DNA of 64,000 nt from Rhodoblastus sp963703385 (GCA_963703385.1 OY969816.1:682001-746000); one strand, 5' to 3'; positions 9,264-18,142 are shown, counted from the stretch's first letter. Program-made: numbers and translations. Notes: generated by a model not told the origin, from the letters alone.

Positions 9264-10664
9264 GTGACCAATTTTTCTCAGCTCGGCCTCGCCGAGAACG
9301 TTTTGCGCGCCCTCACCACCGAGGGCTATGTCGATCCCACCCCCATCCAGCAACAAGCCATCCCGCCGCTGCTCGAAGGCCGCGACCTGCTCGGCATCGC
9401 CCAGACCGGCACCGGCAAGACCTGCGCCTTCGCCACGCCGCTGCTGACCCGGCTGCAGCAATTCCCGCAGGCCTTGAGGCCCAGAACGGCGCGGGTGCTG
9501 GTGCTCGCCCCGACCCGCGAACTCGCGGCGCAGATCGCCGAGAGCTTTCGCGCTTATGGCCGCCACACCAATTTCCGCGTCGCGACGATCTTCGGCGGCG
9601 TCAGCTTCGGGCCGCAGCTCAAGGCGCTGCAAGGCGGCCTCGACGTATTGGTCGCCACGCCGGGCCGCCTGCTCGACCACTTGTCGCAGGGCTCGCTCCG
9701 GCTCGACGCCACGACGGCCGTGGTGCTGGACGAGGCCGACCATATGCTCGACCTCGGCTTTCTGGTTCCGATCCGCAAGATTTTCGCCAAATTGCCCAAA
9801 ACCCGCCAGACCTTGTTGTTCTCGGCCACCATGCCGGCCGAGATCGCGACGCTCGCCAACGAGATGCTGCATAATCCGGTCAAAATTTCGGTCGCGCCGG
9901 TGGCCATGACCGCCGACCGCGTGGCGCAAAGGGTGATCCTGGTCGAGGGCGCGGGCAAGCGCGACGCGCTGATCGACCTGATGAAAAACCCGGACTTTCG
10001 CCGCTCGATCGTGTTCACGCGGACAAAACGCGGGGCCGACCGCGTCGCCGGCTTTTTGAACGCCGCCGGCTTTTCCGCCGACGCCATCCACGGCAACAAG
10101 AGCCAGAACCAGCGCACAAGGGCGCTCGACGGTTTCAAGAACGGCCAGGTCGGGGTGCTGGTGGCCACCGATATCGCCGCGCGCGGCATCGATGTCGATT
10201 CGGTCAGCCATGTGGTGAATTTCGAACTGCCGGAAGTCCCGGAGAGCTATGTCCACCGCATCGGCCGCACCGCGCGCGCCGGCGCCGAGGGCGAGGCGAT
10301 TTCGCTGTGCGACAACAGCGAGCGCGCCTATCTGCGCGCCATCGAGAAACTGACCCGACAAAACATTCCGCTCACCGACCTGCGCCTCAACCCGCATGCC
10401 CCGGAAGAGGCGCCGCCCGCGCGCGGAAAACCGCAAGGACGCCCGGCCCATCGCCCCGACGAAAGACGCGGCCCGGCCCCAAGCCGCCACGGCGACGCCC
10501 GCCGCGAACACGGCCGCCAGCACGAAGCCAATCGCCAGGAAGTCCATCGGCAAGACGGCCACCGCAACGCCAGCCCGCGTCCCGCCGGCGGCGACCATCG
10601 TCCCGCCCGCAGCGGTGGGGCCGCGCGAAAAGGCGGCGTTTCACGCAACGGTCCGCGCGGCTAA
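9264..10664 (+). CDS. rhlE: DEAD-box ATP-dependent RNA helicase, RhlE type
   Basis: RNA helicase for ribosome assembly or mRNA turnover. All motifs are visible in order: Q motif TPIQQQAIP, AQTGTGKT, PTRELA, TPGRLLD, DEAD, SAT, then FTRTKRGAD, ATDIAARGID and HRIGRTARAG. A basic, disordered C-terminal tail of about 90 residues rich in R, G, H and P follows, as in RhlE. The frame is open upstream, but homology begins at NFSQLGL, so I place the start at the GTG at 9264; the ribosome site there is weak. Confidence 0.9.
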   Translation: MTNFSQLGLAENVLRALTTEGYVDPTPIQQQAIPPLLEGRDLLGIAQTGTGKTCAFATPLLTRLQQFPQALRPRTARVLVLAPTRELAAQIAESFRAYGRHTNFRVATIFGGVSFGPQLKALQGGLDVLVATPGRLLDHLSQGSLRLDATTAVVLDEADHMLDLGFLVPIRKIFAKLPKTRQTLLFSATMPAEIATLANEMLHNPVKISVAPVAMTADRVAQRVILVEGAGKRDALIDLMKNPDFRRSIVFTRTKRGADRVAGFLNAAGFSADAIHGNKSQNQRTRALDGFKNGQVGVLVATDIAARGIDVDSVSHVVNFELPEVPESYVHRIGRTARAGAEGEAISLCDNSERAYLRAIEKLTRQNIPLTDLRLNPHAPEEAPPARGKPQGRPAHRPDERRGPAPSRHGDARREHGRQHEANRQEVHRQDGHRNASPRPAGGDHRPARSGGAARKGGVSRNGPRG

Positions 10665-10885
10665 GGGGCGAAATCCGAGATTTGGCGGGGTCGGCGAGGG
10701 GCGTTTTCGGCTCGTTGCCTACCATCCTCATCGGATCGGCGACCGTATTTCGCTGTTCCCATGATCGACGCCGTCGGCGTCAGCGTCGGGACAGCGCGCG
10801 ATTTAGCCGCTAAAGTCGTCACGCGCAAAATAACACCCGTTCGAAAGCATTGGCCGATGGCGCCAAGTATCCTGTTGGTGGGCGC

Positions 10886-11371
10886 ATGGACCCGGTAATC
10901 CTGATCGACGCCGACGCCTATCCGGTGAAAGACGAATGCTACAAGGTCGCAGCGCGGCACGGGCTGAAAGTTTTTCTGGTCGCCAATCGCCTGTTGCAGG
11001 CGCCGCGCCATCCGATGATCGAGCGCGTGCTTGTGCCGCAGGGGCCGGACGTGGCGGATGACTGGATCGCCGAGCGCGCCGACGTGGGCAAGATCGTCGT
11101 CACCGCCGATATTCCGCTCGCCGCGCGCTGCGTCAAGGCGGGGGCCTTCGTGCTGGCGCCCAATGGCAAGATTTTCGACGATACGTCGATTGGCATGGCG
11201 CTGGCGATGCGCAATCTGATGGAGGATTTGCGCTCCGGCGGCGCGATCGCTGGCGGACCGAGGGGATTTTCGCCGCGCGACCGCTCGGTGTTCCTGTCGG
11301 CCCTAGAGCGCTGCGTTCAGCAGGCGCGCAAGAGGATGACGCTTCCGGGCGCCGTCCGCCCCTCACCCTAA
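10886..11371 (+). CDS. YaiI/YqxD (UPF0178, DUF188) family protein
   Basis: 161 residues, conserved family of unknown function with a PIN-like fold. It has ILIDADAYPVK at the N-terminus, VKIVVTADIPLA-like core (VTADIPLA), and the C-terminal GGP..FSPRDRSVFLSALER typical of the family. The start at 10886 begins directly before the conserved block. The last codons and stop lie inside a long palindromic repeat (11358-11411). Confidence 0.85.
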   Translation: MDPVILIDADAYPVKDECYKVAARHGLKVFLVANRLLQAPRHPMIERVLVPQGPDVADDWIAERADVGKIVVTADIPLAARCVKAGAFVLAPNGKIFDDTSIGMALAMRNLMEDLRSGGAIAGGPRGFSPRDRSVFLSALERCVQQARKRMTLPGAVRPSP

Positions 11372-11411
11372 CCCTCTCCCCGTTCACGGGGAGAGGGTTA
11401 GGGTGAGGGGC
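11358..11411. repeat. perfect 24-bp inverted repeat with 6-base loop (REP-like)
   Basis: Left arm 11358-11381, loop GTTCAC, right arm 11388-11411, all 24 bases pairing. It begins with GCCCCTCACCCTAACC. It contains the stop codon of the YaiI-family gene and could serve as a transcript end, but it lacks a T-run. Palindromes of this CCTCACCCTAACCC type are common dispersed repeats in proteobacteria. Confidence 0.85.
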
Positions 11412-12025
11412 AGGGGGATCAGCCTCGCAGCCTCCGCGAGGGGCGAGCCAGTGCTTTCCTGACGAGATCGAGCCCATCGCCCCCGCCCCTCACCGATAGC
11501 CCGTCGGAAGACGGGCGTCTTTCGACGCCCTATGCCTCTCCCCGCAAGCGGGGCGAGGGAGAGCAGCGGCAAGCGCCGTCATCGTAGGGAGCGCCCGCGT
11601 CCCGGCTTTAGATTTGGGGATTTCGTATCATGTCCCCGTAACACCAAATGCAATTCGCGGCGGCTCATAGCTTGGGTTATGAATTGCCGAAAGATTTTCG
11701 GCTTTCCTCGGCGTTGTTGCCGTCGTTGTTTCTCGCCGCGCCGCAATTAGGGCCTGATCGCCACGGTTCATTTTCGGAGCGATGGGGACTCGCCGCATCA
11801 TCCGATAGCCGGGTGTTGATCGCAGGCGGCGAGGAGTTGCCGGCGTGAACGGATTGGCGCGTTTTCGGGAACGTTTGCGCGCCTTACTCGCGTTGCTCAT
11901 GGCGCGGGGTGACCAGCCGGCGGTGTCATCGATAACGCCGGCAGGGCGTCGTTGGGTCCTTGTTCCCGATGGGCGCCGATTCCGGCGGCGCTGTGCCTCA
12001 CGCGTGCGGCGTCGCCCGCCTTGAA
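11412..12025. other. gene-free stretch
   Basis: No convincing gene on either strand. It holds a second, shorter REP-like hairpin region (about 11490-11560, with CTCCCCGCAAGCGGGG). The remaining sequence looks like decayed coding DNA that I cannot identify. Confidence 0.5.
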
Positions 12026-12361
12026 TTCCTTCATTCCTCCAATTGGGGGAACTCCCAGCGCGCGCGAGGCGCGGGCAAAATAGACCGCCCCAAATTTGGG
12101 GGCGTCGAGTTGCAATTCCCTCCCCCCGCGTGCTCATCGCGCTCCGTTTGATCCCCCGAATTCGGGGAACCACCGCGCGCGCATGAGGCGCGGTTCTATC
12201 GCTCTAACCGATAGAACATCCTCCTGCGTTCCCCCGCGCGGGGCGAGGCGCGGAGCCTCCAAATTTGGAGGCTCCTTCAATCCCCAGCGCGCGCGAGGCG
12301 CGGACGGGAAAGATGCCCCAAATATGGGGCCGTCTATCCCCCCAGCGCGCGCGAGACGCGG
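12026..12361. repeat. array of AT-centred palindromes alternating with a GC-rich 'gcgcgcgaggcgcgg' unit
   Basis: The GC-rich unit occurs near 12056, 12173, 12234, 12285 and 12343, with one to three substitutions between copies. Between them lie short perfect or near-perfect palindromes centred on AATT or ATAT: about 12087-12103 (CCCCAAATTTGGGG), 12153-12167 (CCCCGAATTCGGGG), 12193-12217 (arms GTTCTATCG), 12253-12275 (arms GAGCCTCCAAA) and 12315-12330. Spacing is irregular (51-117 bp), and there are no unique spacers of constant length, so this is not CRISPR. No recognised protein overlaps it. Confidence 0.75.
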
Positions 12362-12430
12362 ACTCGATCTGTCCACCCGCCGAGGCTGAACCCGGCGCCC
12401 TTGCGGCGGCGCGGCTCGACGGCGACGAAA

Positions 12431-12455
12431 AGGGTGTCGGTTCAGCCGACACCCT
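12431..12455. repeat. 10-bp stem hairpin
   Basis: Perfect arms AGGGTGTCGG / CCGACACCCT around TTCAG, not followed by a T-run. It lies in the gene-free stretch (12362-12850), where I see nothing else. Confidence 0.6.
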
Positions 12456-12860
12456 GGGGGACGGCGAGCCACTGGGCGAAGGTGTCCTATTCGCTGAAAT
12501 AATCGTCGGTCTCGGATCGTCGCCGGCCGTCGTGACGCCTGATTGGCGCGAATATGAGGCGCCGGGCATGGGCGGATAGGTCCGGAATCGGCGGTTTGCA
12601 GACCGTCGCGAGCGGCGCCGGCAAGGGCAGCATCGCGCCAAGTCCGGCTATTGCTGGCCAGAACCGTGATCTTCCGAAATCGACCCCATTCAGACATCGG
12701 CAGATTGCCACTACCGTCTCCTTGAGGCGCGGGACCGGTCACTCCGGCTGTGCAAAGCCCTGCCTTGCCCCAAAGAGCGTTCAATGAGGCAATGAGGCTT
12801 CTCATCGGAATTGGCGCGCCACACGCCGCTCCTGGTTCCGCACCGCGGCAAAAAAGGCCA

Positions 12861-12897
12861 CGTTTCACGATGTTTCGCCATGCAACATGCTGAAACG
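12861..12897 (-). promoter_or_regulatory. 37-bp activator site (UAS) upstream of the sox operon
   Basis: Read on the minus strand it fits GTTTCA-N4-GTTRCA-N3-CGAAAC-N4-TGAAAC with exactly the spacing of the sites at 33241, 41932 and 51242. It ends 76 bp before the -24 element of a sigma-54 promoter, a normal distance for an NtrC-family enhancer. Confidence 0.8.
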
Positions 12898-12972
12898 ACT
12901 AAAAATAAAAAGGGGTCGTAACGGCGCGCCTTTCCTCGGCGACGGCCTCGAATTGCGGTGGGGCAATAGTCG

Positions 12973-12988
12973 CGGCATGCAAGTTGCA
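12973..12988 (+). promoter_or_regulatory. sigma-54 promoter of the sox operon
   Basis: CGGCATGCAAGTTGCA: GG (12974-12975) and GC (12986-12987) are separated by exactly 10 bases, with GGCA and TTGCA boxes. Transcription would start near 12999, so the first gene must start downstream of that. Confidence 0.85.
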
Positions 12989-13052
12989 GTACGCGAGCAG
13001 TTCAAGGCTCGAACGCCCAGTGAGAAATTGTTCTCGTCGCAGGCAGGGGCGC

Positions 13053-14417
13053 ATGGGGGTTGAAGTGTCGGTCATGAAATTTCTCAAGCTCGGCGTCTCC
13101 GCTGTGGCACTTGGACTGGTCGTCGCCGTCGGCGGCGCCTATCTGGCGCCGGTCTTGTTCGCGCCTCGGCAAAACGTCTCCGTGAATTCCGCCGATCCTG
13201 CCCTGATCGAACGGGGGCGCGCTGTCGCACAAGCCTCGGATTGCGTGGCGTGCCATACTGCTGCCGGCGGCAAGGCGTTTGCAGGCGGCCGGGCGATGCA
13301 AACGCCGATCGGCGTCATCTATTCGACGAACATCACGCCGGACAAGGACGCCGGCATCGGCGGATATGACTTTGCCGATTTCGAGCGCGCAGTCCGCCAT
13401 GGCGTCCGCAAGGACGGCTCTCCGCTCTATCCGGCCATGCCTTATGTTTCCTATTCCGTGTTGACCGCTGAGGACGTGCAGGCGCTCTACGCCTATTTCG
13501 TTTCCGCGGTTCAACCGGTAGCGCAGCGCAACCGGACCGCGACGATTCCATGGCCGACCAATATGCGTTGGCCGCTCGCCTGGTGGCAGATGCTGTTCGC
13601 CAATCATCGCGGCTTCACCCCGCCGGAGGGCGCGACGCCGGAAGCAGCCCGCGGCGCTTACCTCGTGGAGGGGGCGGGCCATTGCGGCGCCTGCCACACG
13701 CCGCGCGGCGTGGCCTTCCAGGAGTTGGCCCTCAAGGATGAGCCTGGCGGCGCATTCCTTTCCGGTTCGCAGCTGGAGGGATGGTACGCCAAGAGCCTGC
13801 GTCACGAGGACGTCGGACTGGCGAGCTGGTCTCATCCGGAGATCGCTGACTTTCTCAAGACCGGCCGCAATGCGCGCAGCGCTGCGTTCGGCAGCATGGC
13901 CGAAGTCGTTGAGCATAGCGCGCAACATTTCAACGACGCCGACGCATCGGCGATCGCCGCTTACCTGATCAGCCTCCAGGCGCGGCCCGGCCATGACGCA
14001 GCCGCGCCCAAGGGAGAGGATGCGACCACTGCAAAGCTTTATGACAGCGCCGATCGTAGCCCGGGAGCGCTCGGCTATGTCGCGCAATGCGCGCCCTGCC
14101 ACCACATGAACGGACAGGGAACGCCGCGGTTGTTCCCTGCTCTGGCGGGCAATGCGGTGGTGGTGACGGACGATCCGAGCTCGCTGATTCAGCTCACGCT
14201 GGCCGGCGGCGCGATGGCCGGCACCCCGGCGGACAAGACGCGCCCCTCCATGCCGGAGCTGGCCAAGCTGGACGACCGCACTGTCGCCGACATTCTCACC
14301 TTCATCCGCGCCAGCTGGGGCAACAAGGCGTCGCCGGTCTCTCCCGGCGACGTCGCCGCCATGCGTGGCGCGATCGCGCGCAAGCCGCTCGATTATGTTC
14401 CGGGAGACGTCAAGTGA
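13053..14417 (+). CDS. triheme cytochrome c, alcohol-dehydrogenase cytochrome-subunit type
   Basis: Exported or membrane-anchored electron carrier with three haem motifs (CVACH, CGACH, CAPCH) in three successive cytochrome domains, about 450 residues, as in AdhB/GdhC-like subunits. An N-terminal hydrophobic segment (LKLGVSAVALGLVVAVGGAYLAPVLF) serves as signal or anchor. As first gene of the sox operon it probably receives electrons from Sox or thiocyanate oxidation; that is inference. Start candidates are ATG 13053 (AGGGG close upstream), GTG 13065 (GGGGG five bases upstream) and ATG 13074. The ATG-like start at 12984 is excluded because it lies upstream of the expected transcription start. 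Confidence 0.85.
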   Translation: MGVEVSVMKFLKLGVSAVALGLVVAVGGAYLAPVLFAPRQNVSVNSADPALIERGRAVAQASDCVACHTAAGGKAFAGGRAMQTPIGVIYSTNITPDKDAGIGGYDFADFERAVRHGVRKDGSPLYPAMPYVSYSVLTAEDVQALYAYFVSAVQPVAQRNRTATIPWPTNMRWPLAWWQMLFANHRGFTPPEGATPEAARGAYLVEGAGHCGACHTPRGVAFQELALKDEPGGAFLSGSQLEGWYAKSLRHEDVGLASWSHPEIADFLKTGRNARSAAFGSMAEVVEHSAQHFNDADASAIAAYLISLQARPGHDAAAPKGEDATTAKLYDSADRSPGALGYVAQCAPCHHMNGQGTPRLFPALAGNAVVVTDDPSSLIQLTLAGGAMAGTPADKTRPSMPELAKLDDRTVADILTFIRASWGNKASPVSPGDVAAMRGAIARKPLDYVPGDVK

Positions 14418-14803
14418 CGTTGCAAGTTCATGCCTGTCGTTGGCTCTCAGGATTGTTGCCGCAAATGATAAAATCTCTCCTCGCCTTCGCCTTGATCGCC
14501 GTCGCGGCGCTACCATTGTCGGCGCGCGCCGATGACGCCGCGGCCGGTCAGAAACTGGCGCTCGATCGCGCCAAGGGCAACTGCCTCGCCTGCCACATGA
14601 TCAAGGGCGGCGATGCGCCGAGCAGCGTCGGCCGCAAGCTGGTCGACATCAAACGCCGCTTCCCCAATCGCGCCGATCTGGTGGAGATCCTGACCGACGA
14701 ACCGAAGCGCAATTTCATTGCGCCGATGCCGGCCTTCGGCCGCAATCATGTTCTGACCCGGGACGAGATCGAGAAGATCATCGACTTCCTTTACACGCTG
14801 TGA
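14414..14803 (+). CDS. soxX: SoxX, monohaem cytochrome subunit of SoxXA
   Basis: Periplasmic cytochrome that with SoxA couples thiosulfate (or sulfane sulfur) to SoxY. A signal peptide ends at SARADD, followed by haem motif CLACH and the methionine-ligand region MPAFGRN. GTG 14414 overlaps the previous stop (GTGA) and has GGGAGA seven bases upstream. ATG 14465 would give a more standard signal peptide but has a poor ribosome site, so the start is uncertain. Confidence 0.9.
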   Translation: MTLQVHACRWLSGLLPQMIKSLLAFALIAVAALPLSARADDAAAGQKLALDRAKGNCLACHMIKGGDAPSSVGRKLVDIKRRFPNRADLVEILTDEPKRNFIAPMPAFGRNHVLTRDEIEKIIDFLYTL

Positions 14804-14825
14804 ACACTTCGACGGTGAAACTCGC

Positions 14826-15692
14826 ATGATCAAGCCCAACCTGCCCGACCGATTTGCACTCGCCCGGTATGTTGTTTGCGCCTTGCTGCTGGCGACGGCG
14901 TCGGCGAAGGCGGAAGACAAGATCGACCCGGAAACCGATCGCAAAGCCTTCCAGGCGTTCTTCTTCGCCAAATTCCCCAAAGTGGCGAAGGAGGAATTCG
15001 GCAATGGCCCTTATGCGGTCAATGAATCCGTGCGCAAGCAGTGGAAGGAAATGATGGAATTTCCTCCCTACGAATTTGCGCTCGACGAAGGCCATGCCGA
15101 ATGGGACAAGCCATTCGCCAACGGCAAGCATTACGCCGATTGTTTTGACAACAAGGGCCAGGGCGTCCGTCAGACCTACCCGCGCTTCATCGGCCAGACC
15201 GGTCAAGTAGAGACGCTGGAAGGCGCGATCAATCGCTGCCGTGTCGAGAATGGCGAAAAGCCGCTCGATCCAATGACGGGCTTGATGGCGTCGCTTGCCG
15301 CTGTCATGTCCGACTCTTCGCACGGCAAGCCGTTCGCGATCGTCATTCCGGACGATCCGCGCGCTCTGGCCGCTTATGACCGTGGCAAGGAATTTTTCTA
15401 TTCGCGCAAAGGCCAGCTCGGCGTCTCCTGCGCTTCGTGCCACATGTCGCCCGCGGGCGAGCGCATGCGCGGCGACATTCTTGCGCCGGCGCTGGGCATC
15501 CTGGCCGCGATGCCGATCTACCGTTCCGACTGGGGCAGCATGGGCACCACGATCCGTCGTATCTCCACCTGCTCGTTCATGGTCCGCGCGCAGCCATTGA
15601 AGGCCGACGACGAGGATTATCGCGATCTCGAATATTTCCTTTCCTACATGAGCAACGGTATTCCCATCGTCGGTCCGGGGACTCGTCCATGA
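14826..15692 (+). CDS. soxA: SoxA, monohaem cytochrome subunit of SoxXA
   Basis: Catalytic partner of SoxX. The protein has a signal peptide of about 28 residues and one haem motif CASCH in the C-terminal domain. The N-terminal domain has lost the second haem motif and retains two lone cysteines (YADCFD and INRC), as in monohaem SoxA proteins. The active-site cysteine that becomes the persulfide is in RRISTCS. 288 residues, normal length. Its stop overlaps the soxK start. Confidence 0.92.
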   Translation: MIKPNLPDRFALARYVVCALLLATASAKAEDKIDPETDRKAFQAFFFAKFPKVAKEEFGNGPYAVNESVRKQWKEMMEFPPYEFALDEGHAEWDKPFANGKHYADCFDNKGQGVRQTYPRFIGQTGQVETLEGAINRCRVENGEKPLDPMTGLMASLAAVMSDSSHGKPFAIVIPDDPRALAAYDRGKEFFYSRKGQLGVSCASCHMSPAGERMRGDILAPALGILAAMPIYRSDWGSMGTTIRRISTCSFMVRAQPLKADDEDYRDLEYFLSYMSNGIPIVGPGTRP

Positions 15693-15991
15693 TGCGTTCA
15701 ATTCTTCTCGCCGCCGGGCTCACGGTGCTGAGCCTGCCCGCTCTCGCCGCCACACAGGCGGAAGCCCAAGCCGCGTTCGCCGCCGCGCAGGCCGCGGAAT
15801 TGGAAGCGCTCGCCGCCAAGGCGGCCTGGACTCCGACCGAAGCTGATTTGACCAAAGCGCAAAAGGCGCTGGCCGCCGGGCAATGGGACCAAGCGAAAGC
15901 GGCCGCCGATGAGGCGCTGACGCTGGCCAAACTTTCGGTCGAACAGGCCAACGAGCAGAAGACATCCTGGCGCAACGCGGTCTTTCGCTGA
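15689..15991 (+). CDS. soxK: SoxK-like SoxXA-binding protein
   Basis: 100 residues: signal peptide, then a short helical-hairpin protein rich in Ala, with the C-terminal pattern ALTLAKLSVEQANEQ typical of SoxXA-binding proteins (SAXB/SoxK), which stabilise and stimulate SoxXA. The ATG at 15689 overlaps the soxA stop. The order soxX-A-K is as in other K-containing clusters. Assignment rests on size, position and composition, so it is less certain than for soxA. Confidence 0.75.
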   Translation: MMRSILLAAGLTVLSLPALAATQAEAQAAFAAAQAAELEALAAKAAWTPTEADLTKAQKALAAGQWDQAKAAADEALTLAKLSVEQANEQKTSWRNAVFR

Positions 15992-16215
15992 GCGTCGACA
16001 ATGCCCGCGCGGATGACATGAATTGGCGCGCGGCAATGCGCGTGGTCGGCATGACGACGCATCCAACGGAGGTACAATGACCATGGTCGCGTCGTGTCGA
16101 GGCGCCTTTGTATCTTGGCGCGTCAATCCCGACTTCATCCCTTTCTTTACGCGCAGCGTGCTCCTGACCCCGGCGCGCGCTTATTCGCTTTGACCATCCC
16201 TCCAAGGAGAAAATC

Positions 16216-16686
16216 ATGACTCTCGAACACCAACCTAGCCGTCGCGGATTTCTGCGCCAGACGGGCCTGCTCGGTCTTGCCGTTTCCGCCGTGACCTTCC
16301 TGCCGCGCATGGCTTATGCGTCTTGGAACAAGGCGGCCTTCAGCGCCAAGTCATTGGCTGACGCGTACAAGGCGATGGGCGTCGATTCGCCGACGCCGAG
16401 CGCCGACATTCAGCTTAATGCGGCGGATATCGCCGAAAACGGCGCCGTGGTGCCGGTCGAGGCGATCAGCAAGATTCCCAACACCACCCAGATCTCCTTT
16501 CTGGTGGAAAAGAACCCGGCCATGCTCACCGCCCAGTTCGATCTCGGAGCGGATATGCTTCCGCAGATCAGAACACGCGTGAAAATGGGCCAGACCTCGA
16601 ATGTCATCGCACTGGTGAAGGCCGATGGGAAATTCTACACGGCGTCGAAGGAAATCAAGGTGACGCTTGGCGGTTGTGGCGGCTGA
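16216..16686 (+). CDS. soxY: SoxY, sulfur carrier subunit
   Basis: Carries the substrate covalently during Sox oxidation. A Tat signal (SRRGFLRQTGLLGL) and the invariant C-terminal GGCGG carrying the substrate-binding Cys are both present. AAGGAG lies six bases before the ATG. A 224-base gap separates it from soxK; I see no gene there. Confidence 0.95.
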   Translation: MTLEHQPSRRGFLRQTGLLGLAVSAVTFLPRMAYASWNKAAFSAKSLADAYKAMGVDSPTPSADIQLNAADIAENGAVVPVEAISKIPNTTQISFLVEKNPAMLTAQFDLGADMLPQIRTRVKMGQTSNVIALVKADGKFYTASKEIKVTLGGCGG

Positions 16687-16818
16687 CGGCGCGGAAGCCT
16701 CGGCGCAAGCCGTCGAACGTCTGACGATACAAGGAGCGAAACGCCTCGGAGCCAGCGCGGGTCTCGAATGCTCCCCGGCGTTCCATTCGCTCGTATAGGA
16801 AATTAGAGGAGAAATCTT

Positions 16819-17130
16819 ATGGGAAATCCGATAAAAATCCGCGCTGTCAGCAAGGATGGCGTGACTGAAGTGAAAGTGCTGATGAACCATGTGATGGAAA
16901 CCGGCTTGCGCAAGGACGCGTCTGGCGCGCTCATTCCCGCCCTGTTCATCAACGAGGTTACCGCGAAGCTCAATGACAAGGTGGTGCTGCAGGCGCAATG
17001 GGGACAGTCGGTGGCGAAAAACCCGTACCTGGGCTTCAAGGTCAAGGGCGGCAAACCGGGCGACAAGGTCACCATCTCGTGGGTGGACACCTCGGGCGAC
17101 ACCCGCTCGGACCAGGCGACTGTGAGCTGA
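16819..17130 (+). CDS. soxZ: SoxZ, partner of SoxY
   Basis: 103 residues, no signal peptide; SoxYZ is exported as a complex on the SoxY Tat signal. Family features are KVLMNHVMETGLRKD, a single immunoglobulin-like fold, and SWVDTSGDTRSDQATV at the C-terminus. GAGGAG is the ribosome site. Confidence 0.95.
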   Translation: MGNPIKIRAVSKDGVTEVKVLMNHVMETGLRKDASGALIPALFINEVTAKLNDKVVLQAQWGQSVAKNPYLGFKVKGGKPGDKVTISWVDTSGDTRSDQATVS

Positions 17131-17261
17131 GATGGCGTTGTGGCGGCGACGGGCTCGCCGCCGACGTCCCCAAGAAGACATGAGGCGGAAACATCGCAGC
17201 CGCGCTTCGCTGGCCTTGCCGTGGTCTCGCTCCCTTTCTTCACCAACGGAAGGGTATGAAA

Positions 17262-17495
17262 ATGGGTAGCATTTCCTTGCCCCATCTTTTGATTTTAGCT
17301 GTGGTCGTGCTGATCCTCTTCGGCGGCAAGGGCAGAATTTCCGATATTTTGGGCGACGTTGGCAAAGGCGTCAAAGCCTTCAAGAAGGGTTTGGCGGACG
17401 ACCCGCTGCCCGTCGCCGAGCGGGCCTATGCGATTGAGCATCAAACGCAAGCTGCGCCCAACTCCAAGCTGGAAAGAAGCAAGTTGGGCCAGTAG
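17262..17495 (+). CDS. tatA: TatA/E-like twin-arginine translocase protein
   Basis: 77 residues: one N-terminal membrane helix (LPHLLILAVVVLILFGGKG), the FGG hinge and an amphipathic helix (ILGDVGKGVKAFKKG), as in TatA. Start at 17262 (second ATG) gives correct spacing to GGAAGG and the usual short N-terminus. Tat signals on SoxY, SoxB, the FCSD flavoprotein and the thiocyanate-dehydrogenase-like protein explain its presence in this operon. Confidence 0.9.
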   Translation: MGSISLPHLLILAVVVLILFGGKGRISDILGDVGKGVKAFKKGLADDPLPVAERAYAIEHQTQAAPNSKLERSKLGQ

Positions 17496-17572
17496 GCCGC
17501 GGACGGCGGCAGGCGTCGCGCCGCCAATGCGCAAGCCCTTCGCCGCGCTTGTCCCGCAGGTTGGGAACCACC

Positions 17573-17641
17573 GACACGGCGCTCTACCGGCGCGGCAATT
17601 TCAACGGCGCCTTCGACGACCTGATCTGCGACGCGATCCAT
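17573..17641 (+). pseudogene. relic of soxB
   Basis: About 23 codons in an otherwise non-coding gap read TDTALYRRGNFNGAFDD then LICDAIH. The intact soxB at 46549 reads LLYRRGNFNGSFDQLILDAL at the corresponding place. This is an internal SoxB segment, with nothing recognisable on either side. It implies that a soxB once followed soxZ here and was deleted. Confidence 0.7.
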
Positions 17642-17653
17642 GCGCCGTCCGCT

Positions 17654-18142
17654 TCATTGCTCGCCGATATGCAGCTCGAACCGGTATACGCCCGATCGCA
17701 GCTGATCGCTGGTCGGTTTGGGAAATGGCGAAGAGCGGTACACCGCCTGGACAATGGACAGGTCCAATTTTTCGTCGCCCGTGCCTTGCATCACGGAGGC
17801 GTCCAATACCTTGCCCTGCGGGTCGACCGTCACCGCAACGGAACATCTCATGTTCTCGGGCAGCCCCATCGGTAGATTGAGACGTTGAACCAGCTGCTCG
17901 TTGGAAAGCTCGTGGGTTTCTGGCTCTTTTCCGGCGATTTCGCGCTGTTCCGGCGGATGGTTGCTGTCCGCGATATCGATCGCTTGCGCCTTGATGATCT
18001 CGTTCGCCGCCATCCATTGGCGCCCCGACAGAAAGATGGCCGCGACCAGTGAAAGATGCGCAAGGAATGAAATGGCGGCAGGGGCCGCCCATTTGATCCA
18101 GTGAAGAGGCTTCGACTTGTCCGTTGAGTCAGCGTCGCGCAT
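17654..18142 (-). CDS. TonB/TolA-like energy-transducing protein
   Basis: 162 residues: cytoplasmic N-terminus, one membrane helix (residues about 20-40, AAPAAISFLAHLSLVAAIFL), short linker and a C-terminal domain with VAVTVDPQGKVLDASVMQGTG, typical of TonB/TolA C-terminal domains. The proline-rich linker is almost absent, so periplasmic reach is short. It is the last gene of the pump-ExbB-ExbD-TonB set and overlaps exbD by 14 bases. Confidence 0.75.
   Translation of the reverse strand: MRDADSTDKSKPLHWIKWAAPAAISFLAHLSLVAAIFLSGRQWMAANEIIKAQAIDIADSNHPPEQREIAGKEPETHELSNEQLVQRLNLPMGLPENMRCSVAVTVDPQGKVLDASVMQGTGDEKLDLSIVQAVYRSSPFPKPTSDQLRSGVYRFELHIGEQ

Noticed and set aside
9030..10598. 522-codon minus-strand frame
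   Set aside because: Exact antisense of the DEAD-box helicase; low-complexity, no family features. A shadow caused by high GC.
12026..12361. CRISPR-like array
   Set aside because: Units are not identical, spacing varies from 51 to 117 bp, and the intervening DNA is itself palindromic; no cas genes.
12134..12868. 244-codon minus-strand frame in the repeat region
   Set aside because: It runs through the palindrome array, is very rich in R, P, A and G, and shows no family features or ribosome site.
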